In this document: in pieces, positions 7,855-15,890 of the stretch
Layout of the letters: the number at the start of each line of letters is the position of its first letter
Position numbering within the stretch: position 1 is the first letter of the stretch
Made by a program: the position numbers and the translations under genes
The notes under the pieces: model-generated
Seen by the model: the letters and a program-made list of their open reading frames with translations, nothing else
Databases searched by the model: none
Told to the model about the DNA's origin: nothing
Source: an uncultured Eubacteriales bacterium
GTDB lineage: Bacteria; Bacillota; Clostridia; Oscillospirales; Oscillospiraceae
Direction: 5' to 3'
Assembly: GCA_900545805.1 (NCBI GenBank)
Contig: URAL01000014.1
Location: 1 to 36,170, forward strand
DNA length: 36,170 nucleotides

Positions 7855-8741
7855 ACAAAAAAATGAGCGACGCCGAGCTGTCAAGAAGGCTCGGTACATA
7901 TCAGGTGATCGAGCGTATAGGCACGGTGCTCGGCCTTATCCTCATCATGGCGGGCGGCATTATCGCTATCGTGCAGCACAATCTTTGGATCTTTGCCGGT
8001 CTGTTTTTCGCGGGCGTTATCGTGCTGGTCATAATAAGCTTTGTCGTGAACACGAAGAAAAATGTGCTTTTGAATCTTCAGCTCGGAGACTTCTTTCACT
8101 CGGAGCTGCAAAGCGCCTTCGGGCCCGGAACGGCGGAGCCGACCATGCTCATAAGCGAAAAATACCTCAAGGATGCGGAGCTTATCGATCAGTGCTGGGA
8201 GGGCAGCGATATAACGAATTTCTTCGAGGGCGAGCACGATACCACTCGTTTTTCGGTCGCAAACGTCACGCTCGACCATCTCGTTGAGGAGCGTTCGGGT
8301 CCGGATAACGACAACTGGATGACCAAGACCGTGACGGTCTTTAGCGGCGTTATCCTCCGCTGCGCGGATATGTGCGATGCAAACCTCGATATGAGCATCA
8401 CCGACCGTTATCAGGAGTCTCCCCCGAAGGGCGACGTTTCTGACCCCGCGGTGTTCGCAGAGCGCTTCAAGGTGCGCACCTCCGACGGGCGTGAGGCGGC
8501 AGCTTTGGTAACGCCGGAAATGCGCACGCTGTGCAGCGAGCTTGAAAAAGCCGTCGACGGCAAGCTCTGCGTTCTCAAGCTCAAGGACGGTGAGGCGGCG
8601 GCAGCTCTGCACACCAAATATCAGTTTGCAAACGTTCCGCCGAACACGGATCTCCGAAACATCGACGGTATCCGCAAGGCGTATGTCGAGTCCATCGAAA
8701 CCATTAAAACGCTGCTTGATATCCTTAAAAACAATCTGTAA
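7851..8741 (+). CDS. DUF3137-like membrane protein
   Basis: This 296-residue protein has two hydrophobic helices near the N terminus (about residues 22-62) and a long cytoplasmic C-terminal region. The pattern ..WEGSDITNFFEGEHDTTRFS.., then TVFSGV, then a late YVESIETIKTLLDIL helix, fits the DUF3137 family of unknown function. I favour a TTG start at 7851: GGAGG (7838-7842) lies eight bases upstream, and the TTG overlaps the stop of lipoprotein C. An in-frame ATG at 7863 would be 20 bases from that site. It is the last gene of the cluster and is followed by a strong terminator. The family link is from pattern recognition only. Confidence 0.72.
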   Translation: MNKKMSDAELSRRLGTYQVIERIGTVLGLILIMAGGIIAIVQHNLWIFAGLFFAGVIVLVIISFVVNTKKNVLLNLQLGDFFHSELQSAFGPGTAEPTMLISEKYLKDAELIDQCWEGSDITNFFEGEHDTTRFSVANVTLDHLVEERSGPDNDNWMTKTVTVFSGVILRCADMCDANLDMSITDRYQESPPKGDVSDPAVFAERFKVRTSDGREAAALVTPEMRTLCSELEKAVDGKLCVLKLKDGEAAAALHTKYQFANVPPNTDLRNIDGIRKAYVESIETIKTLLDILKNNL

Positions 8742-8744
8742 CGT

Positions 8745-8776
8745 AAAAACCGTGAGGCCAAGCCTCACGGTTTTTT
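8745..8776. terminator. Bidirectional intrinsic terminator
   Basis: CCGTGAGGC (8750-8758) and GCCTCACGG (8762-8770) form a 9-bp stem with a 3-nt loop, flanked by AAAAA on the left and TTTTTT on the right. It can end transcripts from both sides. On the minus strand the stop codon and last codons of the DUF1648 gene lie inside the hairpin. Confidence 0.9.
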
Positions 8777-9247
8777 GTATTTTGAAATTCTTATCGTTCG
8801 CCAAACGATATCGGCGGTTATGAGTACGCACAGGGCGAATACCGGCACGAGCGACATAGGCTTCTGCGATATTATACTCCGGCACATATACGAAAACAGC
8901 GCAAGGCACATGAGCTTCGACTCACCGAGCAGGCTTACGGTCTCGGCCGCGATATTTTTCTTATGCCGCTCGTCCATATCCCATGGCATGTTGGGGTTTT
9001 CGACCTGCTTGGGGATGAGCGCAATCGTCGTCATCATAGCATACATAAGCGCCTCGATGCCGAACAGCAGCCAGAGAACGCCTTTTCCGGTGTAGTCCGT
9101 GATCTCGCCGGAAGCGTTGAAGTGCCCCGCTATTCGATCGGGCAGAGCGGAGTAGCTCATGAGTATGTACGCAAGCGTCGCAACAACAAGCGCAAGACTT
9201 AGTATCTCGACCGTCGCCTGATACGAGCTGAGCTTTGGCTTTTTCAT
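8765..9247 (-). CDS. DUF1648 domain membrane protein
   Basis: This is a 160-residue membrane protein. The DUF1648 signature LPDRIAGHFNASGEI follows the first transmembrane helix. Further helices lie near residues 57-77 and in the last third. DUF1648 proteins in Bacillota are often linked to sensing or immunity-like functions (SdpI-type proteins), but there is no SdpI-specific context here. The ATG at 9247 is one base after the alpha-galactosidase stop, and AAGGAG lies within the end of that gene, so translation is coupled. The C terminus is encoded inside the terminator hairpin. Function unknown. Confidence 0.82.
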   Translation of the reverse strand: MKKPKLSSYQATVEILSLALVVATLAYILMSYSALPDRIAGHFNASGEITDYTGKGVLWLLFGIEALMYAMMTTIALIPKQVENPNMPWDMDERHKKNIAAETVSLLGESKLMCLALFSYMCRSIISQKPMSLVPVFALCVLITADIVWRTIRISKYKKP

Positions 9248-9248
9248 G

Positions 9249-11585
9249 TCATTTCTCCTTCTTTATCGTGTACATGGCGCTGCCGAAGTCGCCGAGCATG
9301 TGCAGTCTTTCGTTGTAGCCCGTTCCGAGAAACTGATTGTTGAGCCCCACGCCGGACATGAGCGCCGCGCCGGAGGCCGTGAAGTCCTCCGCTCCGTCGG
9401 GCATGGTGAAAAACTTATTTGCCGTGCGCAGGACAAAGCCGTCGGGGTCGAGCTCGACGGGCATGACGTGCTTGACCAAACCGCCGAGACGCTTAACAAA
9501 CAGGCTCTGGCGCTTGCATACAAGATGATACCTTGCGCTCGGCTCAAGCCCGTGTACAGATAACATATCATAGCCCTCGGAGGCGGTGCACAGCTTTTGA
9601 AAGCAGCCGACTACATGCTCTTTTCCGTCCTTTGACGAGACCTGCCAATGCAGCTTATTGGCCTTGTGCTCGTCAAAGCGATAGAATCTTCCGTATTGCA
9701 GCGTTTTGCGGTGCTTTTTGTAAAACGCTATCTGACCGCGCAGCTCCTTAAGCTCTGCCTTTGTCATATATTTGAGCTCAAGCTCGTAGCCGAGCACGCC
9801 GAAGGCCGCGACGTTAAAGCGTGTGGACAAGGGCGTATCGCGCAGTGTCTGCTGGTGCGGAGCTGCCGAAACGTGTGCGCCCATCGTCGACTGCGGATAC
9901 AGATACGAAAGTCCGCCCTGGATATCCAGCCGCTCTATTGGGTCTGTATCGTCGGAGGCCCAGATCTGCGGCGAATAGCACAGCATGCCGAGATCAAAGC
10001 GGTTGCCGCCCGAGGAGCAGCTTTCTAAAAGAATGTGCGGCCGCGGCGTAAAAATGCGCCCGAGCACCTCGTAAAGTCCCATAATATAGCGGTGCGAAAA
10101 CTCACCCTGATTGGAAAGCAGGGGCGAATACGCGTCGGACATGTGCCGGTTCATATCCCACTTGACATAGCTTATCCTCGCACTGTCAAGCGTTCTGCCG
10201 ACGTTTTCGACGATGTAATCGCGCACCTCCTGCCGCGTAAGGTCGAGCAGCAGCTGATTTCTGCCGAAGCAGGGCTTGCCGGATGGCGGCTTTATCGCCC
10301 AGTCGGGGTGCGCGCGGTATAGCCCGGAGTCTACGTTCACGCTTTCGGGCTCGAACCACAGGCCGAATTTCATGCCGAGCTTTTCGATGCTGCCGGCAAA
10401 TTCCCCGAGGCCGCCGGGCAGCTTTTTGAGATTCACGTCATAGTCGCCCAGCCCCGCCGTATCGCTGTCGCGCGCGCCGAACCAGCCGTCGTCGAGGACG
10501 AAAAGCTCGACGCCGATGCTTTTTGCTCTGCGTGCCAGTTTCAGGAGCTTTTCACGGTCAAACTTGAAAAAGCAGGCCTCCCAGTTGTTTATGAGCACCG
10601 GGCGCTCGACGTTTTTCCAAATACCTCGCACAATGTTATTGTTGACAAAGTCGTGGAAATTTGCGCTCAGGCCGTTGAAGCCGCGCTCGGAAAAGGTCAT
10701 GACCGCCTCGGGCGCTTCAAAGCGCTCTCCGGGGCGCACTGTCCAGTCAAAGCAGTGCGGATTTATGCCGAGCTGGATGCGGACAAGGTCGTGGTTCGAC
10801 CTTTCCGCCACACCGCAGTGGTTGCCGCTGTAGACAAGATTAAAGCCCCATGCGCGTCCGAAATCCTCTCCCGTGTTCTTTTCGGAAAGCAGAAAGCCCG
10901 GATTATGCCTGTTTGACGAAGCGCCGGTGGTCGAGGAGTTTACATATATGCCGTACTCGACGGGGCGTACATGTCTGTGCGCTTCCTTTATCCAGCCGCC
11001 GTCAAAGCTGTGCATCAAAAAGCCGCGGTCGGGCATATCGAGGCTCATGCTCATGATACGCCGCAGAGAGATATCGCCCTCGCAGTTATTTTCAATAACG
11101 CAGCGGCGGGATATGACGTTCGAGGCCGGGAACACCGTGTAGTAAAGCTCAAGTGTGACTGCCCTGTCGCGCTCGCGCATATGAATAATAAGCGTCTGCG
11201 CGGCGTTTTCATCGTCATACGCCGCCGGCAGGCTATGCATGGGGAGGCAGCCGCGCACTATTTCGTGGCTATCGTACAGAAAGTCCGAGGAAAAGCTGCC
11301 GTCGGGCATTTTTACCTCGATCGGTGTCTGCCGGTAGTCTCCCCTGCCGACGCCCGACCACTCAAGACAGAGGTTATCCAGGCAATAGCAGTCATCTGAC
11401 TCATCGTACATTACGCTGCTGCCAAGCTGTATATCGTGCTTGACGCTTAAAGCCTCCGCATCGGAGGCTCTGACACGTTCACCGTAATGGACATGCTCAA
11501 GATGCCTGAATTTCGTAACGCGGAATATGTAGCTCGTACGATCGGTATCCAGCGCAAAAACGCCCTTGTCGTATGTAATGCTCAC
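9249..11585 (-). CDS. Alpha-galactosidase, glycoside hydrolase family 36
   Basis: This 778-residue enzyme should hydrolyse alpha-1,6-galactosides such as melibiose and the raffinose family. GH36 features are an N-terminal beta-supersandwich, a central TIM barrel and a C-terminal beta domain. The nucleophile motif KWDMNR places Asp at residue 477, and the acid/base motif ASDDTDPIERL lies at 543-553; the spacing fits the GH36 catalytic pair. There is no signal peptide, so it acts inside the cell on imported sugars, yet no sugar transporter is adjacent. The start is GTG 11585, with GGGGGTG just upstream. A good promoter (11614-11642) precedes it. The gene is coupled to the DUF1648 gene downstream. 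Confidence 0.93.
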   Translation of the reverse strand: MSITYDKGVFALDTDRTSYIFRVTKFRHLEHVHYGERVRASDAEALSVKHDIQLGSSVMYDESDDCYCLDNLCLEWSGVGRGDYRQTPIEVKMPDGSFSSDFLYDSHEIVRGCLPMHSLPAAYDDENAAQTLIIHMRERDRAVTLELYYTVFPASNVISRRCVIENNCEGDISLRRIMSMSLDMPDRGFLMHSFDGGWIKEAHRHVRPVEYGIYVNSSTTGASSNRHNPGFLLSEKNTGEDFGRAWGFNLVYSGNHCGVAERSNHDLVRIQLGINPHCFDWTVRPGERFEAPEAVMTFSERGFNGLSANFHDFVNNNIVRGIWKNVERPVLINNWEACFFKFDREKLLKLARRAKSIGVELFVLDDGWFGARDSDTAGLGDYDVNLKKLPGGLGEFAGSIEKLGMKFGLWFEPESVNVDSGLYRAHPDWAIKPPSGKPCFGRNQLLLDLTRQEVRDYIVENVGRTLDSARISYVKWDMNRHMSDAYSPLLSNQGEFSHRYIMGLYEVLGRIFTPRPHILLESCSSGGNRFDLGMLCYSPQIWASDDTDPIERLDIQGGLSYLYPQSTMGAHVSAAPHQQTLRDTPLSTRFNVAAFGVLGYELELKYMTKAELKELRGQIAFYKKHRKTLQYGRFYRFDEHKANKLHWQVSSKDGKEHVVGCFQKLCTASEGYDMLSVHGLEPSARYHLVCKRQSLFVKRLGGLVKHVMPVELDPDGFVLRTANKFFTMPDGAEDFTASGAALMSGVGLNNQFLGTGYNERLHMLGDFGSAMYTIKKEK

Positions 11586-11613
11586 CGTATCACCCCCGAT
11601 TTTTAATAATAAA

Positions 11614-11642
11614 ACTATATCACAGATGCTCTGGCCTTACAA
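11614..11642 (-). promoter_or_regulatory. Sigma-A type promoter for the alpha-galactosidase gene
   Basis: On the minus strand, TTGTAA (11637-11642), a 17-bp spacer and TATAGT (11614-11619) make a good vegetative promoter about 30 nt before the GTG start. The -35 hexamer overlaps the stop codon of the 43-residue peptide gene. Confidence 0.6.
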
Positions 11643-11768
11643 GTCGTTCTCCTCGCCGTCCGGCGTCCTGCGCAGGCGCGCCATGAGCCCGCGCACTATC
11701 GTTATGAGTAGCGACGTCGCCAGCACAAGCCCTATCGGCAGCACGGCCGCCAGAATTATCATTTTCAT
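11637..11768 (-). CDS. Small single-pass membrane peptide, 43 residues
   Basis: This short reading frame encodes 43 residues. It starts with MKMIILAAVLPIGLVLATSL, a single hydrophobic helix of about 22 residues, followed by a basic stretch (VRGLMARLRR) and an acidic tail (DGEEND). That order predicts a membrane anchor with a positively charged cytoplasmic flank. The ATG at 11768 is preceded by GAGGCGGTGA, an adequate ribosome site; a second ATG at 11762 is possible. It lies on the same strand just before the alpha-galactosidase gene. No family is recognised. The coding call rests on start context, helix and charge pattern. Confidence 0.55.
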   Translation of the reverse strand: MKMIILAAVLPIGLVLATSLLITIVRGLMARLRRTPDGEENDL

Positions 11769-11826
11769 TTTATCACCGCCTCAAATTCAGTTTTTGCGGA
11801 CGGAGCTCAAAAAATCCTATTAATTA

Positions 11827-11855
11827 TTGCCATTGCACAGCATTGATGATAAAAT
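11827..11855 (+). promoter_or_regulatory. Sigma-A type promoter for the ABC-F gene
   Basis: TTGCCA (11827-11832), a 17-bp spacer and TAAAAT (11850-11855) precede the ABC-F start by about 32 nt. AAAAATCCT (11810-11818) and AGGATTTTT (11860-11868) form an inverted repeat flanking the promoter, which could be a regulator site. Confidence 0.55.
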
Positions 11856-11887
11856 AAACAGGATTTTTAAAAACAGAGGTATTTCAA

Positions 11888-13492
11888 ATGCTTTCAGTCA
11901 ATGATCTCTCTATAAACTTCGGCGGAAATGTTTTGTTTTCACGCGTTGATCTGCAGTTTACGCCCGGCAACTGCTACGGCATAATCGGTGCAAACGGCGC
12001 GGGCAAATCCACGTTTATAAAAATTCTCTCCGGCGAGCTCGAACCCTCGACCGGCAGCGTAACGATTGCTGCGAAAAAGCGCATGTCGGTGCTCAAGCAG
12101 AATCAGAACATGTACGACGATTATACTGTCATGGATACCGTTATCATGGGCAATCAGCGCCTTTACGACTGCGGAAGGGAAAAGGACGCGATCTATGACA
12201 AGCCCGATTTTGACGATGCCGACGGCATACGCGCAGCCGAGCTTGAGGAGGAGTTTGCCGAGCTCGGCGGCTGGGAGGCCGAATCCGACGCAAGCCGCAT
12301 ACTTCAGGGGCTGGGCGTTTCGCCGGACTTCCACGAGACGTTGATGCACGATATGGATCCGCGCCTCAAGGTCAAGGTGCTGCTTGCGCAGGCGCTGTTC
12401 GGCTCGCCTGATATCATCCTGCTCGACGAGCCCACGAACAACCTCGACCTGGCGAGCGTAGTCTGGCTTGAGGACTTCCTGATGGACTATGAGGGCACGG
12501 TGCTCGTCGTTTCGCATGACCGCTACTTCCTCAACAACGTCTGTACTCACATCGTCGATATCGATTACGGCAAGATAAAAATGTACGTCGGCAACTACGA
12601 CTTCTGGTATGAGTCCAGCCAGCTGATGCAGAAGCTCATAAAGGATCAGAACAAGAAGGCCGAGCAGAAGATCGCCGAATTGCAGGGCTTTATCGCAAGG
12701 TTCTCGGCGAACAAGTCGAAGTCCCGCCAGGCCACCAGCCGCAGAAAGCTTTTGGACAAGCTCACCGTTGAGGAGCTGCCGGCCTCCGGCAGGCGCTATC
12801 CCTGGGTCGGCTTCAAGGCCGATCGGGAGCCGGGTAAGGACAGGCTGTTCGTCACCGAGGTCAGCAAGACCGTCGACGGCGTGAAGCTTTTAAACAATGT
12901 CAGCTTCATCGTCGGCAAGGAGGATAAGATCGCCATTCTCGGCAAAAACGAGCTTGCCGTTACGATGCTGTTCAAGATCCTCATGGGCGAGGAGGAGCCC
13001 GACTCCGGCACTGTAAAGTGGGGAGCATCGACTACTCAGGCTTACTTCCCCAAGGATCACAACTCTTATTTTGAAAACTGCGACTATGACCTCATGGACT
13101 GGATGCGGCAGTTTTCCGAGGATAAGCGCGAAAGCTATCTGCGCACCTTCCTCGGCAGAATGCTTTTCTCCGGCGACGATGTTTACAAGCCCGTAAAGGT
13201 CCTCTCCGGCGGCGAGAAGGTCAGGTGCATGATAAGCAAGATGATGCTCTCCGGTGCAAACTTCCTCGTGCTCGATCAGCCGACGAACCATCTTGACCTT
13301 GAAAGCATCGCGGCCTTGAACAACGGCCTTGAGGCGTTTAAGTACAACATCATTTTCGCCAGCCACGACCACCAGCTCACGCAGACGGTCGCAAACCGCA
13401 TAATCGAGATCACCGACGACGGTGTCATCGACCGCATGTGTACCTTCGACGAGTACATGAACCTCACCGGCGGCACTATTCCCGAACGGTAA
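11888..13492 (+). CDS. ABC-F family ATPase (YkpA/YbiT-like), asymmetric
   Basis: This is a soluble twin-ATPase protein of 534 residues. ABC-F proteins bind the ribosome and act in translation or antibiotic protection. The first domain has an intact Walker A (GANGAGKST, 34-42) and Walker B (DEPTNNLDL, with E181), but its signature is degenerate (MDPRLKVK). A basic linker near residues 255-300 separates the two halves. The second domain has a degenerate Walker A (GKNELAVT, near 352) and DQPTNHLD with Gln464 where the catalytic Glu is expected, but a perfect LSGGE signature (439-443). One composite ATP site is therefore complete and the other incomplete. The Shine-Dalgarno sequence AGAGG precedes ATG 11888. 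It is transcribed divergently from the galactosidase unit. Whether it confers resistance cannot be told. Confidence 0.9.
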   Translation: MLSVNDLSINFGGNVLFSRVDLQFTPGNCYGIIGANGAGKSTFIKILSGELEPSTGSVTIAAKKRMSVLKQNQNMYDDYTVMDTVIMGNQRLYDCGREKDAIYDKPDFDDADGIRAAELEEEFAELGGWEAESDASRILQGLGVSPDFHETLMHDMDPRLKVKVLLAQALFGSPDIILLDEPTNNLDLASVVWLEDFLMDYEGTVLVVSHDRYFLNNVCTHIVDIDYGKIKMYVGNYDFWYESSQLMQKLIKDQNKKAEQKIAELQGFIARFSANKSKSRQATSRRKLLDKLTVEELPASGRRYPWVGFKADREPGKDRLFVTEVSKTVDGVKLLNNVSFIVGKEDKIAILGKNELAVTMLFKILMGEEEPDSGTVKWGASTTQAYFPKDHNSYFENCDYDLMDWMRQFSEDKRESYLRTFLGRMLFSGDDVYKPVKVLSGGEKVRCMISKMMLSGANFLVLDQPTNHLDLESIAALNNGLEAFKYNIIFASHDHQLTQTVANRIIEITDDGVIDRMCTFDEYMNLTGGTIPER

Positions 13493-13508
13493 AGATAAAT
13501 AAAACGAT

Positions 13509-13543
13509 ATGCACCCCGAAAGCGTCTGGCCTTCGGGGTGCAT
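13509..13543. terminator. Hairpin between convergent abcF and serA
   Basis: ATGCACCCCGAA (13509-13520) pairs with TTCGGGGTGCAT (13532-13543), a 12-bp stem with an 11-nt loop. On the minus strand it is followed by a T-rich run (ATCGTTTTATTTAT), so it probably ends the serC-serA transcript. It may also stop the ABC-F transcript. Confidence 0.7.
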
Positions 13544-13581
13544 GTTATCATTTGGAGCTTTTTACTGCCGCCTTCCCGTTT

Positions 13582-14748
13582 TCACAGCAGGACACGCACG
13601 CGGAGCACATCGTCCATCGCACGGATGGTGTTTGCCGTGTCCTCCCAGATCTCGTCGTTAAGGTCGATGATCGTGTAGGCGTACCGGCCGCGGGGCTTGT
13701 TTATCATGTGCTCGACATTGATATTTTTCTTCGTTATCAGATCAAGGATGCGATTTATCATGCCGGGTACGTTGTGGTGGATGACGCAAAGGCGGCAGAC
13801 GCCCATACGCTCGAGCTTTGCCGACGGCAGGTTCACGGAATTTGTGATATTGCCGTTTTTGAGATACTCGTAAAGCTGCTTTGCCGCCATCTCGGCGCAG
13901 CGGTCCTCGCTCTCGGGCGTGCATGCGCCCAAATGCGGCAGGGCTATGACGTTTCTGCCTCCGAGTATCTTCTCGTTGGGGAAATCGGTGACGTATTTTG
14001 CGACCTTGCCCGATTTGAGAGCTGCGAGCATCGCGTCGTCGTCAACGACCTCGGCGCGGGATTCATTAACGATCCTCACGCCGTCGCGCATGGCGGCAAA
14101 GGCCTTCGCGTCGAGCATATGGTGGGTATCCTCGTTATAGGGGATATTTATGCTTATATAGTCGCAATTGCGGAATATCTCGTTTATATCGTCGGCTCTG
14201 ACAACCTCGCGTGAGAGCCTCCACGCTGCGTCGACGGACATGAACGGGTCGTAGCCTATGACGTTCATATCCATCGCAAGACATGCGTTTGCAACCAGTG
14301 CGCCCGTAGCGCCCAGACCGAGAACGCCGACGGTCTTGCCCATGAGCTCGGGGCCCGCGAAATTGGATTTACCCTTTTCCACGAGCGCCGGGATCTTATC
14401 GCCCTCATCGGCAATGCTTTTTACCCACTCAATGCTGCCGATAACGTCACGCGAGGCCATGACCATGGAGCACACGGTCTGCTCCTTGACGGCCTCCGCG
14501 TTCGCGCCGGGGCTGTTGAACACGACGACGCCCTTTTCGGCGAATTTATCTACCGGGATGTTATTATAGCCCGCTCCGGCGCGCGCTACGCCGAGAAGCT
14601 CGGGGTTGACCTCATATTCATGCATATCCGCGCTGCGGACGATTATGCCGTCGGGCGCGGTGATATTCTCGCCGACGTTGCAGCCCCTGTTCCTGAGTTT
14701 TTCAAGGCCGACGGGCGAAATATTATTTATGGTTTTTATATTAAACAT
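13582..14748 (-). CDS. serA: D-3-phosphoglycerate dehydrogenase
   Basis: This enzyme oxidises 3-phosphoglycerate to 3-phosphohydroxypyruvate, the first step of serine synthesis, with NAD. It has 388 residues. The nucleotide-binding motif GVLGLGATG, the substrate/catalytic region ESRAEVVDDDAM and the catalytic His in PHLGACTPESE are all present. The last 75 residues form an ACT domain (CRLCVIHHNVPGMINRILD), which suggests feedback control by serine. It is the shorter ACT-only form, without the intervening ASB domain. The ATG at 14748 overlaps the end of serC by 8 nt, so the two are coupled. Identification is firm because both serine genes are together. Confidence 0.95.
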   Translation of the reverse strand: MFNIKTINNISPVGLEKLRNRGCNVGENITAPDGIIVRSADMHEYEVNPELLGVARAGAGYNNIPVDKFAEKGVVVFNSPGANAEAVKEQTVCSMVMASRDVIGSIEWVKSIADEGDKIPALVEKGKSNFAGPELMGKTVGVLGLGATGALVANACLAMDMNVIGYDPFMSVDAAWRLSREVVRADDINEIFRNCDYISINIPYNEDTHHMLDAKAFAAMRDGVRIVNESRAEVVDDDAMLAALKSGKVAKYVTDFPNEKILGGRNVIALPHLGACTPESEDRCAEMAAKQLYEYLKNGNITNSVNLPSAKLERMGVCRLCVIHHNVPGMINRILDLITKKNINVEHMINKPRGRYAYTIIDLNDEIWEDTANTIRAMDDVLRVRVLL

Positions 14749-15826
14749 TATGCTCTACCTCAAATTTTTTCATGTATTCTGCGAGCGCGCGAGCGCCCTC
14801 CACGGGCATGGCGTTATACAGCGATGCGCGTATGCCGCCCGTGAGCCTGTGACCCTTGAGATTTAATAATCCCTCGGCCGCGGCTCCCTTTACAAACTGA
14901 GCGTCGAGCTCCTCCGAGCCCGTGCGGAAGGTCACATTCATGTCGCTGCGCGAGCTGCGCTCTGCATGGGGGATATACAGCTTACTGTTGTCGAGCACGT
15001 CGTAAATCAGCTGTGCGCGCTCTTTCTTTATCTCCTGCATGGCCTTCACGCCGCCCATACCGTCGAGCCAGTCGAGCATAAGCCCCAGCATGTAAATGCA
15101 CCAGCACGGCGGAGTGTTGAGCATGGAGTCTTTTTTTATAAGCGTATCATAGCTCATTACCGAGGGGCAGATATCCGCTTGACGTCCGGCAAGAGCTTTA
15201 TCGACAATAACGACCGTGAGCCCGGCAGGTGCCATATTCTTCTGCGCCCCGGCATAGATGAGCCCGAAGCGGGAGACGTCCACGGGCCTTGACAGGATAT
15301 CCGAGGACATGTCACAGACTATCGTTTTGCCCTTCGTATCGGGAACATGCTGCCACTCGGTGCCGTAGATGGTATTATTGGCGCAGTAGTAAAAATAGCT
15401 TGACTCATCGCTCAGGCTAAGCTGCGACGGGATATAGCTGTGCCCCCGGTCGGAGCTTGAGCAGGCAATGTGAACCTTTCCGTATTTTTCGGCCTCCTTT
15501 GCCGCGAGTGATGAGAAATTGCCCGTCACGGCATAGTCTGCGCACCTCCGCTCGCCCATCAGGTTCAACGGTATCGCCGCGAACTGAAGCGTCGCGCCGC
15601 CCTGCAAAAACAGTATCTCATGACTGTCGGGCACATTGAGCGCGGCCCTGAGCTTCTGCTTTGCTTCCGCAAAAATATCGACGAACAGTGAGCTTCGGTG
15701 ACTCATCTCCATAACGGACATGCCGCTGCCCCTATAATCGCTTATCTCGCCTCCGGCTCTTTTAAGGACCGATTCCGGCATCATCGACGGCCCTGCCGAA
15801 AAATTATATACCTTTTCTCTTGACAC
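14741..15826 (-). CDS. serC: Phosphoserine aminotransferase
   Basis: This PLP enzyme transaminates 3-phosphohydroxypyruvate with glutamate to phosphoserine. The N terminus VYNFSAGPSMMP and the PLP-lysine motif GAQKNMAPAG are typical of SerC. The preferred start is GTG 15826, giving 361 residues, the usual length. GAGG (15835-15838) lies eight bases before it. A GTG at 15835 is also in frame but overlaps that ribosome site. A consensus promoter lies just upstream. serA follows with an 8-nt overlap. No serB-type phosphatase is in the window. Confidence 0.95.
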   Translation of the reverse strand: MSREKVYNFSAGPSMMPESVLKRAGGEISDYRGSGMSVMEMSHRSSLFVDIFAEAKQKLRAALNVPDSHEILFLQGGATLQFAAIPLNLMGERRCADYAVTGNFSSLAAKEAEKYGKVHIACSSSDRGHSYIPSQLSLSDESSYFYYCANNTIYGTEWQHVPDTKGKTIVCDMSSDILSRPVDVSRFGLIYAGAQKNMAPAGLTVVIVDKALAGRQADICPSVMSYDTLIKKDSMLNTPPCWCIYMLGLMLDWLDGMGGVKAMQEIKKERAQLIYDVLDNSKLYIPHAERSSRSDMNVTFRTGSEELDAQFVKGAAAEGLLNLKGHRLTGGIRASLYNAMPVEGARALAEYMKKFEVEHNV

Positions 15827-15861
15827 GATGAGCACCTCACGTTCGTCAATTCATTGTTAAA

Positions 15862-15890
15862 ATTATAGTTATATATTCGCCGCGTGTCAA
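15862..15890 (-). promoter_or_regulatory. Perfect consensus sigma-A promoter for serCA
   Basis: On the minus strand, TTGACA (15885-15890), a 17-bp spacer and TATAAT (15862-15867) match the vegetative consensus at all twelve positions. The -35 overlaps the stop codon of mtaB. The leader to the GTG at 15826 is only about 30 nt, so strong constitutive expression is likely. Confidence 0.85.

Noticed and set aside
7881..8909. 342-codon open frame on the minus strand
   Set aside because: It is a shadow of the DUF3137-like gene and crosses a strong terminator.
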